Counted from the stretch's first letter, positions 16,597 to 25,279 are shown. The stretch: 64,000 nucleotides of DNA from Khoudiadiopia massiliensis (GCA_900290095.1 OKQS01000005.1:26300-90299), one strand, 5' to 3'. Numbers and translations: made by a program. The notes: a model not told the origin generated them from the letters alone.

Positions 16597-17283
16597 GTGT
16601 TTGAAAAAGAGAAAAAACAAATTATAGAAGCAGGAATTAAATTAGATAGATATGGCTTGATTTCTCTAGCTGGTGGCAATGTCAGCATGAGATTAAGCAG
16701 TGGAGAACTACTGGTAACACCATCAGGTATGATATATGAAGATATGGTTGAAGATGATGTTGTTGTAATGGATGGCTCAGGTAAAATAATTGAGGGAAAA
16801 AGGAAACCATCATCAGATACCGGCGCTATACTATATATCTTTGAAAAACGCCCCGATATAAATGCAATAATCCACACTCATCAACCATATGCAACAGCTA
16901 TAAGCTTAATACAGGATGAATTTACTGCCGACCTAACAACACTTGGGAATGCTTGCAGAGGTAGCGTAAAATGTTCGCCATACTCATCTCCTGGAAGTGT
17001 TGAGATGGGAATGGATACCGTAAATTATCTAGGTGATCAGTTGGCCGTCATTTTATCTCACCATGGCGTTATGACTGTAGGGGAAGATCTTAAGACCGCT
17101 TTGAATGCTGCAGTCTATTTAGAAGAGTGTGCAAAAGGGTATTTAGCTGCTAGGGCATGTGGTCCTATCAGGCATTTAACTAAGGAACAGATAAAGCAAA
17201 CAGCAGAAATTTATAAGTATGTTGGTCAAGGAAAATCAGAAATTCCGAAAGAATTGCTTAATAGGGACGGTATAAAAGGATAG
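16597..17283 (+). CDS. Class II aldolase/epimerase (AraD/FucA family), copy 1
   Basis: A 228-residue zinc-type class II aldolase family protein. Metal ligands are seen in IIHTHQPYA and LSHHGVMTVG. SLAGGNVSMR and VTPSGMIYEDM form the phosphate/substrate region. Family members either cleave keto-sugar 1-phosphates or epimerise ribulose 5-phosphate. I set the start at GTG 16597, with TTTGGAGG at 16583-16590. The GTG at 16564 has no ribosome site. It could act on a transketolase product in this operon; which one is not visible. Confidence 0.85.
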   Translation: MFEKEKKQIIEAGIKLDRYGLISLAGGNVSMRLSSGELLVTPSGMIYEDMVEDDVVVMDGSGKIIEGKRKPSSDTGAILYIFEKRPDINAIIHTHQPYATAISLIQDEFTADLTTLGNACRGSVKCSPYSSPGSVEMGMDTVNYLGDQLAVILSHHGVMTVGEDLKTALNAAVYLEECAKGYLAARACGPIRHLTKEQIKQTAEIYKYVGQGKSEIPKELLNRDGIKG

Positions 17284-17319
17284 TTAAAATAAATAGTTAT
17301 AGTGAAGGATGCAATTAAT

Positions 17320-17973
17320 ATGATGATAAATGGTGCTATTTTTGATATGGACGGTGTATTATTTGATACAGAAAAAATATACCAATCAATATGGTTCCAA
17401 CTTGCTAAGGAACGAGGCATTGAACTAGATGCATCCTTTACTAAACTTATATCAGGCACAAGTGGAGAAGCAGCTGCTAATGCTATTAAAGAGCACTATA
17501 ACGTCTCTGACCCTAAGATTATAAGTGATGAATGTAGTAGGAGGATGCTAGAGGCTGTAAAACATAATATTGATGTGAAAAAAGGAGTTGTTAAAATTCT
17601 TGAGTTTTTCAATAAGCAGGGTATTAAATGCGTAGTTGCTAGTGGAAGTAATAAAGAACAAATTATTAATAATCTTAAAATTTCTAACTTGAGCAAATAT
17701 TTTGATGAAGTTGTTGGTGGAGATGAATTAAAAAGAGGAAAGCCTGATCCGGATATATTTTTACTTGCTTTGAAAAAAATAGGATGTGAATCAAGTAAAT
17801 GTTTGGTGTTTGAAGATAGTTTTAATGGCATTAAAGCGGCTCACGCTGCAAATACTATACCAATAATGGTACCTGACTTAGTTGAACCAACTGAAGAAAT
17901 AATAAAACTATGTAAAGCTGTATATGTAGATATGGTTGAAGCGTTAGAAGATATAAAAACAATGTATTATTAA
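17320..17973 (+). CDS. HAD family phosphatase/phosphomutase-like protein
   Basis: A 217-residue HAD subfamily IA protein of the beta-phosphoglucomutase-like group. Motif I is FDMDGVLFD with the nucleophile Asp and acid/base Asp. Motif II is VASGSN. Motif III/IV is GKPDPDIFL with FEDSFNGIKAA. I prefer ATG 17320, since GAAGGA lies 10 bases before it, over the upstream GTG at 17302 inside that region. In this operon it may remove a phosphate from a sugar phosphate or act as repair phosphatase. The specificity cannot be read from sequence. Confidence 0.85.
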   Translation: MMINGAIFDMDGVLFDTEKIYQSIWFQLAKERGIELDASFTKLISGTSGEAAANAIKEHYNVSDPKIISDECSRRMLEAVKHNIDVKKGVVKILEFFNKQGIKCVVASGSNKEQIINNLKISNLSKYFDEVVGGDELKRGKPDPDIFLLALKKIGCESSKCLVFEDSFNGIKAAHAANTIPIMVPDLVEPTEEIIKLCKAVYVDMVEALEDIKTMYY

Positions 17974-18211
17974 ATAATTAAAAATAATGCATTATCGTAC
18001 AAAGATATTACTAATCGTATAGGGTATCAACATAACAAGTAAGTTAATAAATAGGTTATGTTAAGTCTTTTACGTGAATATGTAAATCAGGAAACAAGGG
18101 AATTATTAAAAAACCATTGAATAAACTTTCATTAACGAGAAATAGCATTGCTAGTTAAAATATAATCGAAAGTTTAAAAAGACGAATAAAAGGCAAACGT
18201 TTGGAGGTATT

Positions 18212-19264
18212 ATGAGGGCTGTAATAAAAAGTGAACCGGGATTCGGACACATGGAACTAGTGGACATGCCGGAACCATCTGTAAGTAAGGATCTAGTTAA
18301 GATTAAAATAGCATATTCAGGTATATGTGGCACAGATATACATGCTTACAAAGGTACATATAGTAGTACCAAGCCACCTGTGATATTGGGGCATGAATTT
18401 TCAGGGATTGTGACAGAAATCGGCCCTGATGTAAAAAATATTAAAATTGGAGATAGGGTTACTAGCGAAACAACATTTCAGACATGTGGTAAATGCCCAG
18501 CATGCTTGGAGAAAGATTATAATCTGTGCTCAAATCGCAAGGGTATAGGAACACAAATTAACGGTAGTATGGCACAATTTTTGATAAGCAGAGAAGAAAG
18601 TGTTCATGTTCTCCCTGACAATGTAAGCTTATTAAGTGCATCGCTGACCGAACCATTGGCATGTGGAGTTCATGCGGCTATTGAAAAAGGAAAAGTTAAG
18701 TCAGGAGATGTAGTTTGTGTGTTTGGAGCCGGAGCAATAGGACAAATGGTGGCCCAAGTATGCAAAGCGTATAATGCTACAGTTATCATAGCTGGAATAG
18801 ATACTGATACTGAAAGATTTGAGATAGCAAAAGAAAATGGAGCTGATTATACAGTAGATCAAACAATAGATGATTTGTCAGAATTAATTAATAAATTAAC
18901 AGATGGTAATGGCGTAGATATTGCCTTTGAATGTTCAGGAGCTGTCAAAGCAGCAAATAAGGCATTAGAAGTCACTAGGAGAAAAGGGCTTGTTGTACAA
19001 ATGGGGGTTTTCCCTCAACGAGAAGAGCCGATCTTAACGGATTTAATACTGCATAAAGAGCTATGTTACGTTGGATCAAGGAGCCAAAAGCCAAGTTCGT
19101 GGAGGACTTCAATAGAATTATTAAGGGAAGAAACTGTTATTCCTGAAAAAATAATCACGAAGATAGTTTCACTAGAAAACTGGATGGAAGGCTTTAATGA
19201 TACAATTGAAGGCAGGGGGGTGAAAGCTGTTATATGTTGTAATGAGGATTTAAAAGAACATTAA
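18212..19264 (+). CDS. Zinc-dependent sugar alcohol/sugar dehydrogenase (MDR superfamily)
   Basis: A 350-residue medium-chain dehydrogenase. The catalytic zinc ligand motif is GICGTDIHA (Cys39) with GHEFSG (His61-Glu62). The structural zinc site is CGKCPACLEKDYNLC, with all four cysteines. The Rossmann nucleotide site is VFGAGAIGQ. It resembles sorbitol, threonine and galactitol-1-phosphate dehydrogenases. A 238-base gap precedes it, with a TATAAT at 18161-18166, so it may have its own promoter. With the galactitol-type PTS nearby, oxidation of a polyol phosphate to a ketose phosphate is the natural guess. Confidence 0.87.
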   Translation: MRAVIKSEPGFGHMELVDMPEPSVSKDLVKIKIAYSGICGTDIHAYKGTYSSTKPPVILGHEFSGIVTEIGPDVKNIKIGDRVTSETTFQTCGKCPACLEKDYNLCSNRKGIGTQINGSMAQFLISREESVHVLPDNVSLLSASLTEPLACGVHAAIEKGKVKSGDVVCVFGAGAIGQMVAQVCKAYNATVIIAGIDTDTERFEIAKENGADYTVDQTIDDLSELINKLTDGNGVDIAFECSGAVKAANKALEVTRRKGLVVQMGVFPQREEPILTDLILHKELCYVGSRSQKPSSWRTSIELLREETVIPEKIITKIVSLENWMEGFNDTIEGRGVKAVICCNEDLKEH

Positions 19265-19280
19265 GATATGTGGTGTATGT

Positions 19281-20234
19281 TTATGACTTGCCTCTACAAT
19301 TTATAAGGTTGAGTAATTCTAAGGCTAATGCTTCATCTATGATAAGTACGTTTATATAGCGCCCTAAAACCGCTGCTAATGTGCTTTCAGCTTTTTCTTT
19401 AGAGACAGAAATGCCTATGGAGAAATTTGCGTTTTGCATAGTTTTTAATGGAGCGCCAATAATGTAGCGATTACCCATGTCTATGGGTGCTCCATTACTA
19501 TTAAAAGGCCTACCGAGTAAATGTCCAACGGCACCATTAAATTTCAAATAATCTAAATATGAGTCATCCCAGTATCCGGCTTTATATATTGTGGAGGAAC
19601 AATTAGTACTTCCTATACCGCTTAATACAATGTCTACACTTTCAGCCATACTAAGAGTTTCATTAATAGATGGTTCTTTAATAAGATAATCGCGTACCAT
19701 CTTATTATGTACGTAAATAGGGGAGTACATGTTAAAGTATTTTCCGTTTAGCTTATTAGCCATTTTTATTGCAAGGCGAGAAGAATCATAACTGGGTTTA
19801 TTGGTGCCCAAGCAACCCACGAGCTGTATTATTGAGATATTTTTATAGTTTAGTGTAGGAATATATTGACAGATTAGATCGGAAACATAACCCCACGTAA
19901 TTCCAATTTTCAGATTATCTTGTAATAGAGTTTCGAGAAATTGGATAGAGGCGATGCAACAGCGTTCTAAAGCTTTATGATAGTCATAGATTCCAGATAC
20001 TACAACAAGATCTTTTAGATCTAGTAGGGACCTTAGTTTTTTTGAAAGAAAATGGTTTTTCTCTATAGGGTCGGAGACAATAATTTTAACGATACCTTTA
20101 TCTTTTGCACGTTTAAGCAATCTTGAAACGGTTGGACGAGATATATCAAGGATCTTAGCTAAGTCGCTCTGATTAATGTTTTCTTCATAGTACAGTCGAG
20201 CTGCTCTAATTAAAAGCTGATCTTCTTGATTCAT
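19281..20234 (-). CDS. SorC/DeoR-type sugar-binding transcriptional regulator
   Basis: A 317-residue regulator. The N-terminal helix-turn-helix is INQSDLAKILDISRPTVSRL. The rest is the SorC sugar-phosphate-binding domain (ITWGYV near 120, IVLSGIGS near 200, GRPFNSNGAPID). I start it at ATG 20234, since TTGGAGG precedes it. The TTG at 20249 belongs to that ribosome site. It converges with the dehydrogenase gene (16-base gap) and diverges from the PTS operon, so it probably controls the 20385-24890 operon and perhaps the transketolase operon too. Its effector would be a phosphorylated intermediate. Confidence 0.88.
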   Translation of the reverse strand: MNQEDQLLIRAARLYYEENINQSDLAKILDISRPTVSRLLKRAKDKGIVKIIVSDPIEKNHFLSKKLRSLLDLKDLVVVSGIYDYHKALERCCIASIQFLETLLQDNLKIGITWGYVSDLICQYIPTLNYKNISIIQLVGCLGTNKPSYDSSRLAIKMANKLNGKYFNMYSPIYVHNKMVRDYLIKEPSINETLSMAESVDIVLSGIGSTNCSSTIYKAGYWDDSYLDYLKFNGAVGHLLGRPFNSNGAPIDMGNRYIIGAPLKTMQNANFSIGISVSKEKAESTLAAVLGRYINVLIIDEALALELLNLINCRGKS

Positions 20235-20305
20235 TATCGTATCCTCCAATAGTTACAAAATGCTTTTGTTAAGTTTTACAACATACAACATAACATAATA
20301 GTGAA

Positions 20306-20328
20306 ATTTAGTAAACAAATAACTAAAT
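20306..20328. promoter_or_regulatory. Inverted repeat, possible SorC operator
   Basis: ATTTAGT (20306-20312) and ACTAAAT (20322-20328) form a perfect inverted repeat with a 9-base centre, in the 150-base region between the divergent regulator and PTS operon. Position and symmetry suggest an operator for the SorC protein; no second copy was noticed. Confidence 0.4.
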
Positions 20329-20384
20329 CTCTGAAATTAATTAAAAAAATTGATTGAGAAAATAATACATATTAAGGAGGAAAA

Positions 20385-20645
20385 ATGTTTAGTGAAAAAG
20401 TAGTTATTAGAAATAAGACAGGTTTACATGCTAGACCGGCTTCAGAGCTTACAAATTTTTGTAAAAAATATAGCGAGGAAATTAAAATAATTGGAAATGG
20501 TAAAACTATTAATCCAAAAAGCATAATTACAATATTATCTGCAGGTCTAACTAAAGGTACGGAAATTGAAATACAAGTTTCAGGGGAAAATGAAGATTCA
20601 GTTGGGAAAGAACTCATACAGTTTATTAAAGGACTAACTGATTAA
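20385..20645 (+). CDS. HPr-like phosphocarrier protein, operon-specific
   Basis: An 86-residue HPr. His15 stands in NKTGLHARPAS, and Ser46, the target of HPr kinase, is kept in INPKSIITIL. HPr passes phosphate from enzyme I to IIA proteins. It heads an operon with a galactitol-type PTS instead of sitting next to ptsI, so it is likely a dedicated copy for this transporter. Start ATG 20385 follows AAGGAGGAAAA. Confidence 0.9.
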   Translation: MFSEKVVIRNKTGLHARPASELTNFCKKYSEEIKIIGNGKTINPKSIITILSAGLTKGTEIEIQVSGENEDSVGKELIQFIKGLTD

Positions 20646-20657
20646 AAGGAGAATCAT

Positions 20658-21113
20658 ATGAGATCTTGCTATAAAGATTTAGTTATTACTGATCTACAAG
20701 CCAATGACTACAAAGAAGCAATATTAAAAGTTGGAGAACTGCTATATAAAGGCGGCTATGTAAAAGAAACTTATATAGAAGAAGTGATAAAACGAGAAAA
20801 AGTTTATCCGACAGGCTTAATACTTGAAGATATGAATATTGCTATGCCGCATACAACAGGAGATCATGTAATAGTTCCGGCTGTATGTATTGCAAAACTC
20901 TCAAATCCGGTTATTTTCAAGCATATGGGAGATCCCGACACAGAAGTAAAAGCAGAGCTTATATTTATGATGGCTATTAAAAATCCTGATGATCAGGTGG
21001 AAACGTTAAAAAATGTTATGTCTGTATTTACAAATAAGGAAGCCGTAGAGGAGTTTAAATCAGCTCAAGATAAAGAAGCTTTATTTAGTGTTGCAATGAA
21101 ATATATAGGTTAA
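20658..21113 (+). CDS. PTS galactitol/fructose-type subunit IIA
   Basis: A 151-residue IIA of the PTS_EIIA type 2 family (as in GatA and FruA). The phosphorylated histidine is in NIAMPHTTGD (His65). It lies 12 bases after the HPr gene, with SD AAAAGGAGAA. It should hand phosphate to the IIB encoded at 21230. Confidence 0.9.
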   Translation: MRSCYKDLVITDLQANDYKEAILKVGELLYKGGYVKETYIEEVIKREKVYPTGLILEDMNIAMPHTTGDHVIVPAVCIAKLSNPVIFKHMGDPDTEVKAELIFMMAIKNPDDQVETLKNVMSVFTNKEAVEEFKSAQDKEALFSVAMKYIG

Positions 21114-21188
21114 ACATAAAATAAATTATTACAAATATATGATAAAGAGAATTAATAGAGGGGAGGTATTAATAAGTTGATTAGTAAA

Positions 21189-21206
21189 GTGTTTCGAAAG
21201 AAACAC
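21189..21206 (+). repeat. Stem-loop with GAAA tetraloop between IIA and IIB genes
   Basis: GTGTTTC (21189-21195) and GAAACAC (21200-21206) pair perfectly around a GAAA loop. No T-run follows, so it is not a terminator. It probably affects mRNA processing or stability inside the PTS operon, in the 116-base gap between two genes that work together. Confidence 0.55.
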
Positions 21207-21229
21207 ATGTATTTATTTAGGAGGACAAA

Positions 21230-21529
21230 ATGAGTAAAAAAATTAAAATCTGCTGTGTGTGTGGTTCAGGAACTGTCAGTTCTGCTATGGCAGCTAATAA
21301 ACTAACAGAGGTTCTTGGTGAAAATGGTTACAATGTTGAGGCAGTTGAATGTAGCCCAATATCGTTAGAAACAACGTTATCTTCAGGTGATTTCGCGCTG
21401 ATTGCATGTGTCTCCCCTGTATATGAAGATTATGGCATTCCAAAAGTCAATGCAGTTGGACTTTTAACCGGTATGGGGGAAGACAAAATTATTGATGAAT
21501 GTCTAAAAATATTAGAAGAGCATAAATAA
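21230..21529 (+). CDS. PTS galactitol-type subunit IIB
   Basis: A 99-residue IIB of the lactose/galactitol type. The active-site loop CGSGTVSSAM holds the cysteine (Cys11) that carries phosphate to the sugar. It is preceded by AGGAGGACAAA. It lies between IIA and IIC, completing a Gat-like system of three separate proteins. Confidence 0.9.
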   Translation: MSKKIKICCVCGSGTVSSAMAANKLTEVLGENGYNVEAVECSPISLETTLSSGDFALIACVSPVYEDYGIPKVNAVGLLTGMGEDKIIDECLKILEEHK

Positions 21530-21610
21530 TCTTAAGTAGTTGATGATTATTGCAATTGAACTAAATTATCAATAATGTAGAACAATTTTAAAATAAGGAG
21601 AGAAATAAAA

Positions 21611-23017
21611 ATGACAGAATTTTTAAATACTCTTAGTAAAATATTTTCAACTTTTGGGGCTTCTGTTTTTATACCAATAATTCTATTCATAATTTCAAGG
21701 ATCGCCGGGGTAACCAGGCAAAAAGCTTTTAGGTCTGCTCTTTTATGTGCAGTTGGTCTAACAGGATTCAGCCTTGTAATTAATAGTTTTGGCAATATTA
21801 TTGCTCCGGTAGTAAACGATATGGTTACAAACGCTGGAGTTGATCTTCCGATTTTGGATACCGGCTGGCAATCAGTATCAGTTATTGCGTATTCGACAAC
21901 AGTTGGAGTAGTTTTTATAGGTATTGCTTTAGTCATACAATTAGTTCTATTTTTGGTTAAATGGACAGATGTTTTCATGGCTTCCGATCTATGGAACAAT
22001 TACTCATTTATGGTATGGGGTTCATTGATCTTTGCATTGACTAAGAGCATGGCATTAGCTTTAATTTGTATGATTCTGCAACTTCTATACATATTGCTTT
22101 TTAGCGAGGTTGTTGCAAAACGTTGGTCCAACTATTACCAATATCCAAATTGTTGTATGACAGCACCACATCACCTTGAGGCAGTTCCGTTTGCGATATT
22201 GATGAACTGGTTATTAGGAAAATTAGGCTTTAATAAGATCAAAGTTAATTCCCATGATATTCAGAAGAAGTTTGGCATTTTTGGCGAACCGATGTTTATT
22301 GGACTGGTGGTCGGTTTTATTATCGGAATTATAGGAGAGTTTGGAAGGCTAAATACTTTAGAGGGTTGGGGAACTGTTACAGGCGTAGCTGTAGCTACAG
22401 CATCTGTTATGGCTGTATTTCCTAAAGTTGGAGGAATTTTTGCTTCAGCATTTACTTCATTAACAGAAGCATTTAGAAAAAAAGCTGAAAAAAGTGGTGA
22501 AGGAAGAGAGTGGTATCTATCTGTTAATGATGCAGCAGGTTACGGTGAACCAAACACACTGACAACAGGCGTGCTTTTGATGCCGATAATTTTAGCCATT
22601 TCATTCATTTTACCAGGAAATAGAATGTTACCAATGGCGGATTTAGTTGCATTACCATATATGGTAGAAGTTTTCGTTGCGGTATCACATGGCAATGTGG
22701 TTAAATCGATGGTAATGGGAACAATATGGTTTAGCATCGGGATGGTTTTATGTTCAATTTTAGCCCCCGCATTTACAGAAATTGCAGTGGCTGCCGGCTT
22801 TGAATTGCCAAGTGTAGCAGTATATGTTATGAGTTTTGGCATCATGGCACACCCATTTATGATTTTGCTGTTCTATATTTGTTTATCTAAGAATCCAATT
22901 TATATTGGTTTAGCAATTGCCGTGTATTTTGTAGCATACTTCTTATTTAAGAAGAATAGACAAAAAATCTATACAGCATTGGAAAATAATGAAGAGACAG
23001 TTAGAGGAATAGCATAA
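21611..23017 (+). CDS. PTS galactitol-type subunit IIC (membrane permease)
   Basis: A 468-residue polytopic membrane protein of the GatC family, which binds and transports a polyol or sugar. Recognised marks are RIAGVTRQKAFRSAL, the NCCMTAPHHLEAVP stretch in the first half and NDAAGYGEPNTLTTGVLLMP in the second. Start ATG 21611 follows AAGGAGAGA. No substrate can be assigned. Galactitol itself is doubtful, because the usual gat genes for tagatose 1,6-bisphosphate aldolase and kinase are absent here. Confidence 0.9.
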   Translation: MTEFLNTLSKIFSTFGASVFIPIILFIISRIAGVTRQKAFRSALLCAVGLTGFSLVINSFGNIIAPVVNDMVTNAGVDLPILDTGWQSVSVIAYSTTVGVVFIGIALVIQLVLFLVKWTDVFMASDLWNNYSFMVWGSLIFALTKSMALALICMILQLLYILLFSEVVAKRWSNYYQYPNCCMTAPHHLEAVPFAILMNWLLGKLGFNKIKVNSHDIQKKFGIFGEPMFIGLVVGFIIGIIGEFGRLNTLEGWGTVTGVAVATASVMAVFPKVGGIFASAFTSLTEAFRKKAEKSGEGREWYLSVNDAAGYGEPNTLTTGVLLMPIILAISFILPGNRMLPMADLVALPYMVEVFVAVSHGNVVKSMVMGTIWFSIGMVLCSILAPAFTEIAVAAGFELPSVAVYVMSFGIMAHPFMILLFYICLSKNPIYIGLAIAVYFVAYFLFKKNRQKIYTALENNEETVRGIA

Positions 23018-23127
23018 ATTCATAACCTAATGTATATTTGCAAGTTAATTAGGTGCTATTGTATGATGAATGCTTTTGATAGCATTTATGAGGAAAAAAC
23101 TATCCGATTAGGAGACTGAAGATTATT

Positions 23128-24222
23128 ATGTTGAAATATTTAACAAAAACACCGATGAATTTTGTATTAATCGAAGATTATTATGTCAAAAGTGAGACTA
23201 TGCTCAATGCTATTAAGGGCTCATCTCTGAAAATAAATTCTGTAAATAGTGTTTATTGGGGAGCGGTTAATAAAGATGATTGGGCAGCGCGACAGCTTAA
23301 TATAGAAAAAAATGGTCCTGAAGCGGATAGTTATCCTTTGGAACTTAACAAGTATTTAAAAGATTGTGAAATATTAATGGTTCACTTTGCACCTATATCT
23401 AAAGAACTCATCTCTAAAGCGCAAAAATTGAAGTTGATTTTAACAACAAGAGGAGGTTTAGAGAACATTGATATCAATGCATGTAACATGAGAAATATAC
23501 CGGTTATAAATGTCATAAGGAATGCTATACCTGTGGCGGAATTTACTATTGGGTTAATGCTTTCACTGACGAGGAACATCGGTGCAGCTAGCTACTATAT
23601 GATGCAAGGCAAGTGGATTAATACTTTTAATAACAAAGGTGAAATCAAAACTCTTCAAAATTCTAAAATTGGTCTTTTAGGTATGGGAAATATAGGAATT
23701 GAAATGGCGAAAAGACTTCAGCCATTTTGCTCAAATATACTTGTATGGGATCCTTTTTTAGACAAAGACCGCTTAAAAGCAAACTCAATAGAAAATATTA
23801 CAGTTTGTGACACGAAAGAAGAATTATTTGCAGAGTCTGATATTTTGTCAGTTCATCTAAGGCTGACGCCAAAAACAAAAAACATAATTGATAATAATCT
23901 TATATCACTTATGAAGCCAAAAGCATATTTAATAAACACTGCTAGAGGCGGTTTAATAGATCAGGAGGCTTTATTTGAAGCTTTAGTTAAAAACAAGCTC
24001 GCTGGCGCAGCCTTAGATGTTTTCGAAAAAGAACCATTTATTTTCGATAACGATAAAATTAAACCTGATAATCTAATATTAACACCACATATCGCAGGAA
24101 CAACAGAAGATGCTATTAAGAACTCTCCATATTTACTAATAAAAGAATTAGAAAAAATAATATTAAATGATGCAAAAGAGAGAATTGTAAACTTGAATGA
24201 GTTAGACACAAGTGTACTATAG
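23128..24222 (+). CDS. D-isomer-specific 2-hydroxyacid dehydrogenase
   Basis: A 364-residue NAD(P)-dependent 2-hydroxyacid dehydrogenase. The dinucleotide site is GLLGMGNIG. The catalytic triad residues are visible as Arg in NTARGG, Glu in FEKEPF and His in TPHIAG. Such enzymes reduce glyoxylate, hydroxypyruvate or other 2-keto acids, or oxidise sugar acids. In this operon it may handle a C2 or C3 product of aldol cleavage. The ATG at 23128 lies 12 bases beyond TTAGGAG, a slightly long spacing. Confidence 0.87.
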   Translation: MLKYLTKTPMNFVLIEDYYVKSETMLNAIKGSSLKINSVNSVYWGAVNKDDWAARQLNIEKNGPEADSYPLELNKYLKDCEILMVHFAPISKELISKAQKLKLILTTRGGLENIDINACNMRNIPVINVIRNAIPVAEFTIGLMLSLTRNIGAASYYMMQGKWINTFNNKGEIKTLQNSKIGLLGMGNIGIEMAKRLQPFCSNILVWDPFLDKDRLKANSIENITVCDTKEELFAESDILSVHLRLTPKTKNIIDNNLISLMKPKAYLINTARGGLIDQEALFEALVKNKLAGAALDVFEKEPFIFDNDKIKPDNLILTPHIAGTTEDAIKNSPYLLIKELEKIILNDAKERIVNLNELDTSVL

Positions 24223-24245
24223 TTAAAATTAATAAAGGAGTAATA

Positions 24246-24890
24246 ATGATACTCGAGAAAGAAAGAGAACTAGTAATAGAGTACGGAAAAAAGATGATAG
24301 ATCTTGGCATTACTGTTGGAACTTTTGGCAATATATCAATTTATAATCCAGAAGAAAATTTAATGGCAATTTCTCCATCTGGAATGGACTATTTTAAAAT
24401 TGACTTAGAGAATGTTGTAGTTATGACACTTGATGGTGAAATTGTTGATGGTAATGCCAAACCATCAAGTGAATACGATATGCATAGAATTATGTATCAG
24501 AAAAGGAAAGATATTAGAGCTGTTATTCATACACACTCAACCTTTGCTACAACCCTGGCATGTATGCATGAACCTATAGAGCCAATACATTATGTTATTG
24601 CATATTCAGGAAGAAAGGTTCCATGTATCCCTTACGTACAATTCGGAACTTATGAACTAGCTCAGGCGGCTTATGAAGCTATGGGAGAAGAATATAACGC
24701 ATGTTTATTAGGTAACCACGGACTATTATGCTGCGGTCCAAATATATCGTATACTCTTGATACTGCACAACAAGTAGAGTTTTTAGCCCAAATATATTAT
24801 TACTCGTTACTAGCAGGGAAAAAAATATGTTTATCGGATCATGACTTAGAATATGTATTAGGAAAGTTTGGAAATTATAGACAAAAATAA
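24246..24890 (+). CDS. Class II aldolase (FucA-like), copy 2
   Basis: A 214-residue class II aldolase resembling L-fuculose-phosphate aldolase. Zinc ligands are in VIHTHSTFA and LGNHGLLCCG. VGTFGNISI and ISPSGMDYF form the phosphate site, and PYVQFGTYELA corresponds to the FucA 'P-x-x-x-x-G-T-x-E-L-A' stretch. Start ATG 24246 follows AAAGGAG. It is the second aldolase family member of the locus; the first is at 16597. Dihydroxyacetone phosphate plus a short aldehyde are likely products, by family. Confidence 0.88.
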   Translation: MILEKERELVIEYGKKMIDLGITVGTFGNISIYNPEENLMAISPSGMDYFKIDLENVVVMTLDGEIVDGNAKPSSEYDMHRIMYQKRKDIRAVIHTHSTFATTLACMHEPIEPIHYVIAYSGRKVPCIPYVQFGTYELAQAAYEAMGEEYNACLLGNHGLLCCGPNISYTLDTAQQVEFLAQIYYYSLLAGKKICLSDHDLEYVLGKFGNYRQK

Positions 24891-24956
24891 TAAATATTTA
24901 GAGCTATTTGTCAAAAGGTTTGTGTATATATAAAAGATACAAACAAATAGACTTAC

Positions 24957-24990
24957 AGGCCGCTGAACCTAGGGGATTAGGCGGCCTTTT
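24957..24990 (+). terminator. Intrinsic terminator after the galactitol-type PTS operon
   Basis: AGGCCGC (24957-24963) pairs with GCGGCCT (24981-24987), with a 17-base loop and TTTT after it. It stands 67 bases beyond the FucA-like gene. Just before it CTATTTGT and ACAAATAG can pair as a further hairpin. Confidence 0.75.
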
Positions 24991-25008
24991 ATTTTAGAGC
25001 CCTTTTTT

Positions 25009-25043
25009 AGTAGCTTAGCCACTTTCCGGTTAAGCTACTTTTT
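25009..25043 (+). terminator. Second intrinsic terminator
   Basis: AGTAGCTTAGCC (25009-25020) pairs with GGTTAAGCTACT (25028-25039), 12 pairs with one G-T, followed by a T-run. It backs up the terminator at 24957 and isolates the ribose-type operon downstream. Confidence 0.8.
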
Positions 25044-25140
25044 ATGTGAGCCTCGGTTATGTTTTCTATTTAAAGCAACATCAACAGAATATGCATTATA
25101 AAAAAAGATACAAATTCCCATTAAAAAGTGATATTAAGAA

Positions 25141-25168
25141 TTGAAAGAAACGTTTTCTATGGTAAAAT
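25141..25168 (+). promoter_or_regulatory. Promoter with cre site of the ribose-type operon
   Basis: A -35 TTGAAA (25141-25146) and a -10 TAAAAT (25163-25168) are 16 bases apart. The spacer contains AGAAACGTTTTCT, a palindromic cre-like site with core AAACGTTTTC. This predicts CcpA control of the operon. Confidence 0.68.
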
Positions 25169-25176
25169 ACTATTAA

Positions 25177-25190
25177 GGTTAACGATAACC
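25177..25190. promoter_or_regulatory. LacI-type operator of the ribose-type operon
   Basis: GGTTAACGATAACC is a 14-base near-perfect palindrome centred on CG, the form used by LacI-family regulators, and lies at the expected transcription start just after the -10. The operon itself encodes a LacI regulator (30182), the natural candidate to bind it. Confidence 0.65.
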
Positions 25191-25279
25191 CAAAAGACGG
25201 CATTTGAGTGCACCGGAAAAAATTCAACTTTGGCCGCCTTAAGCTCCACAAACTAAGGAAAATAAACAAGGAGGAAGCA

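Noticed and set aside
21177..21233. 18-codon frame (TTG start) ending in overlap with the IIB start
   Set aside because: A GGGGAGG lies upstream, but the TTG start, the stem-loop within it and the lack of any protein pattern make it more likely leader sequence.
21611..23017. Galactitol as the substrate of the Gat-type PTS
   Set aside because: The downstream galactitol enzymes (tagatose-6-phosphate kinase and tagatose bisphosphate aldolase) are missing. The split transketolase and FucA-like aldolases point elsewhere.
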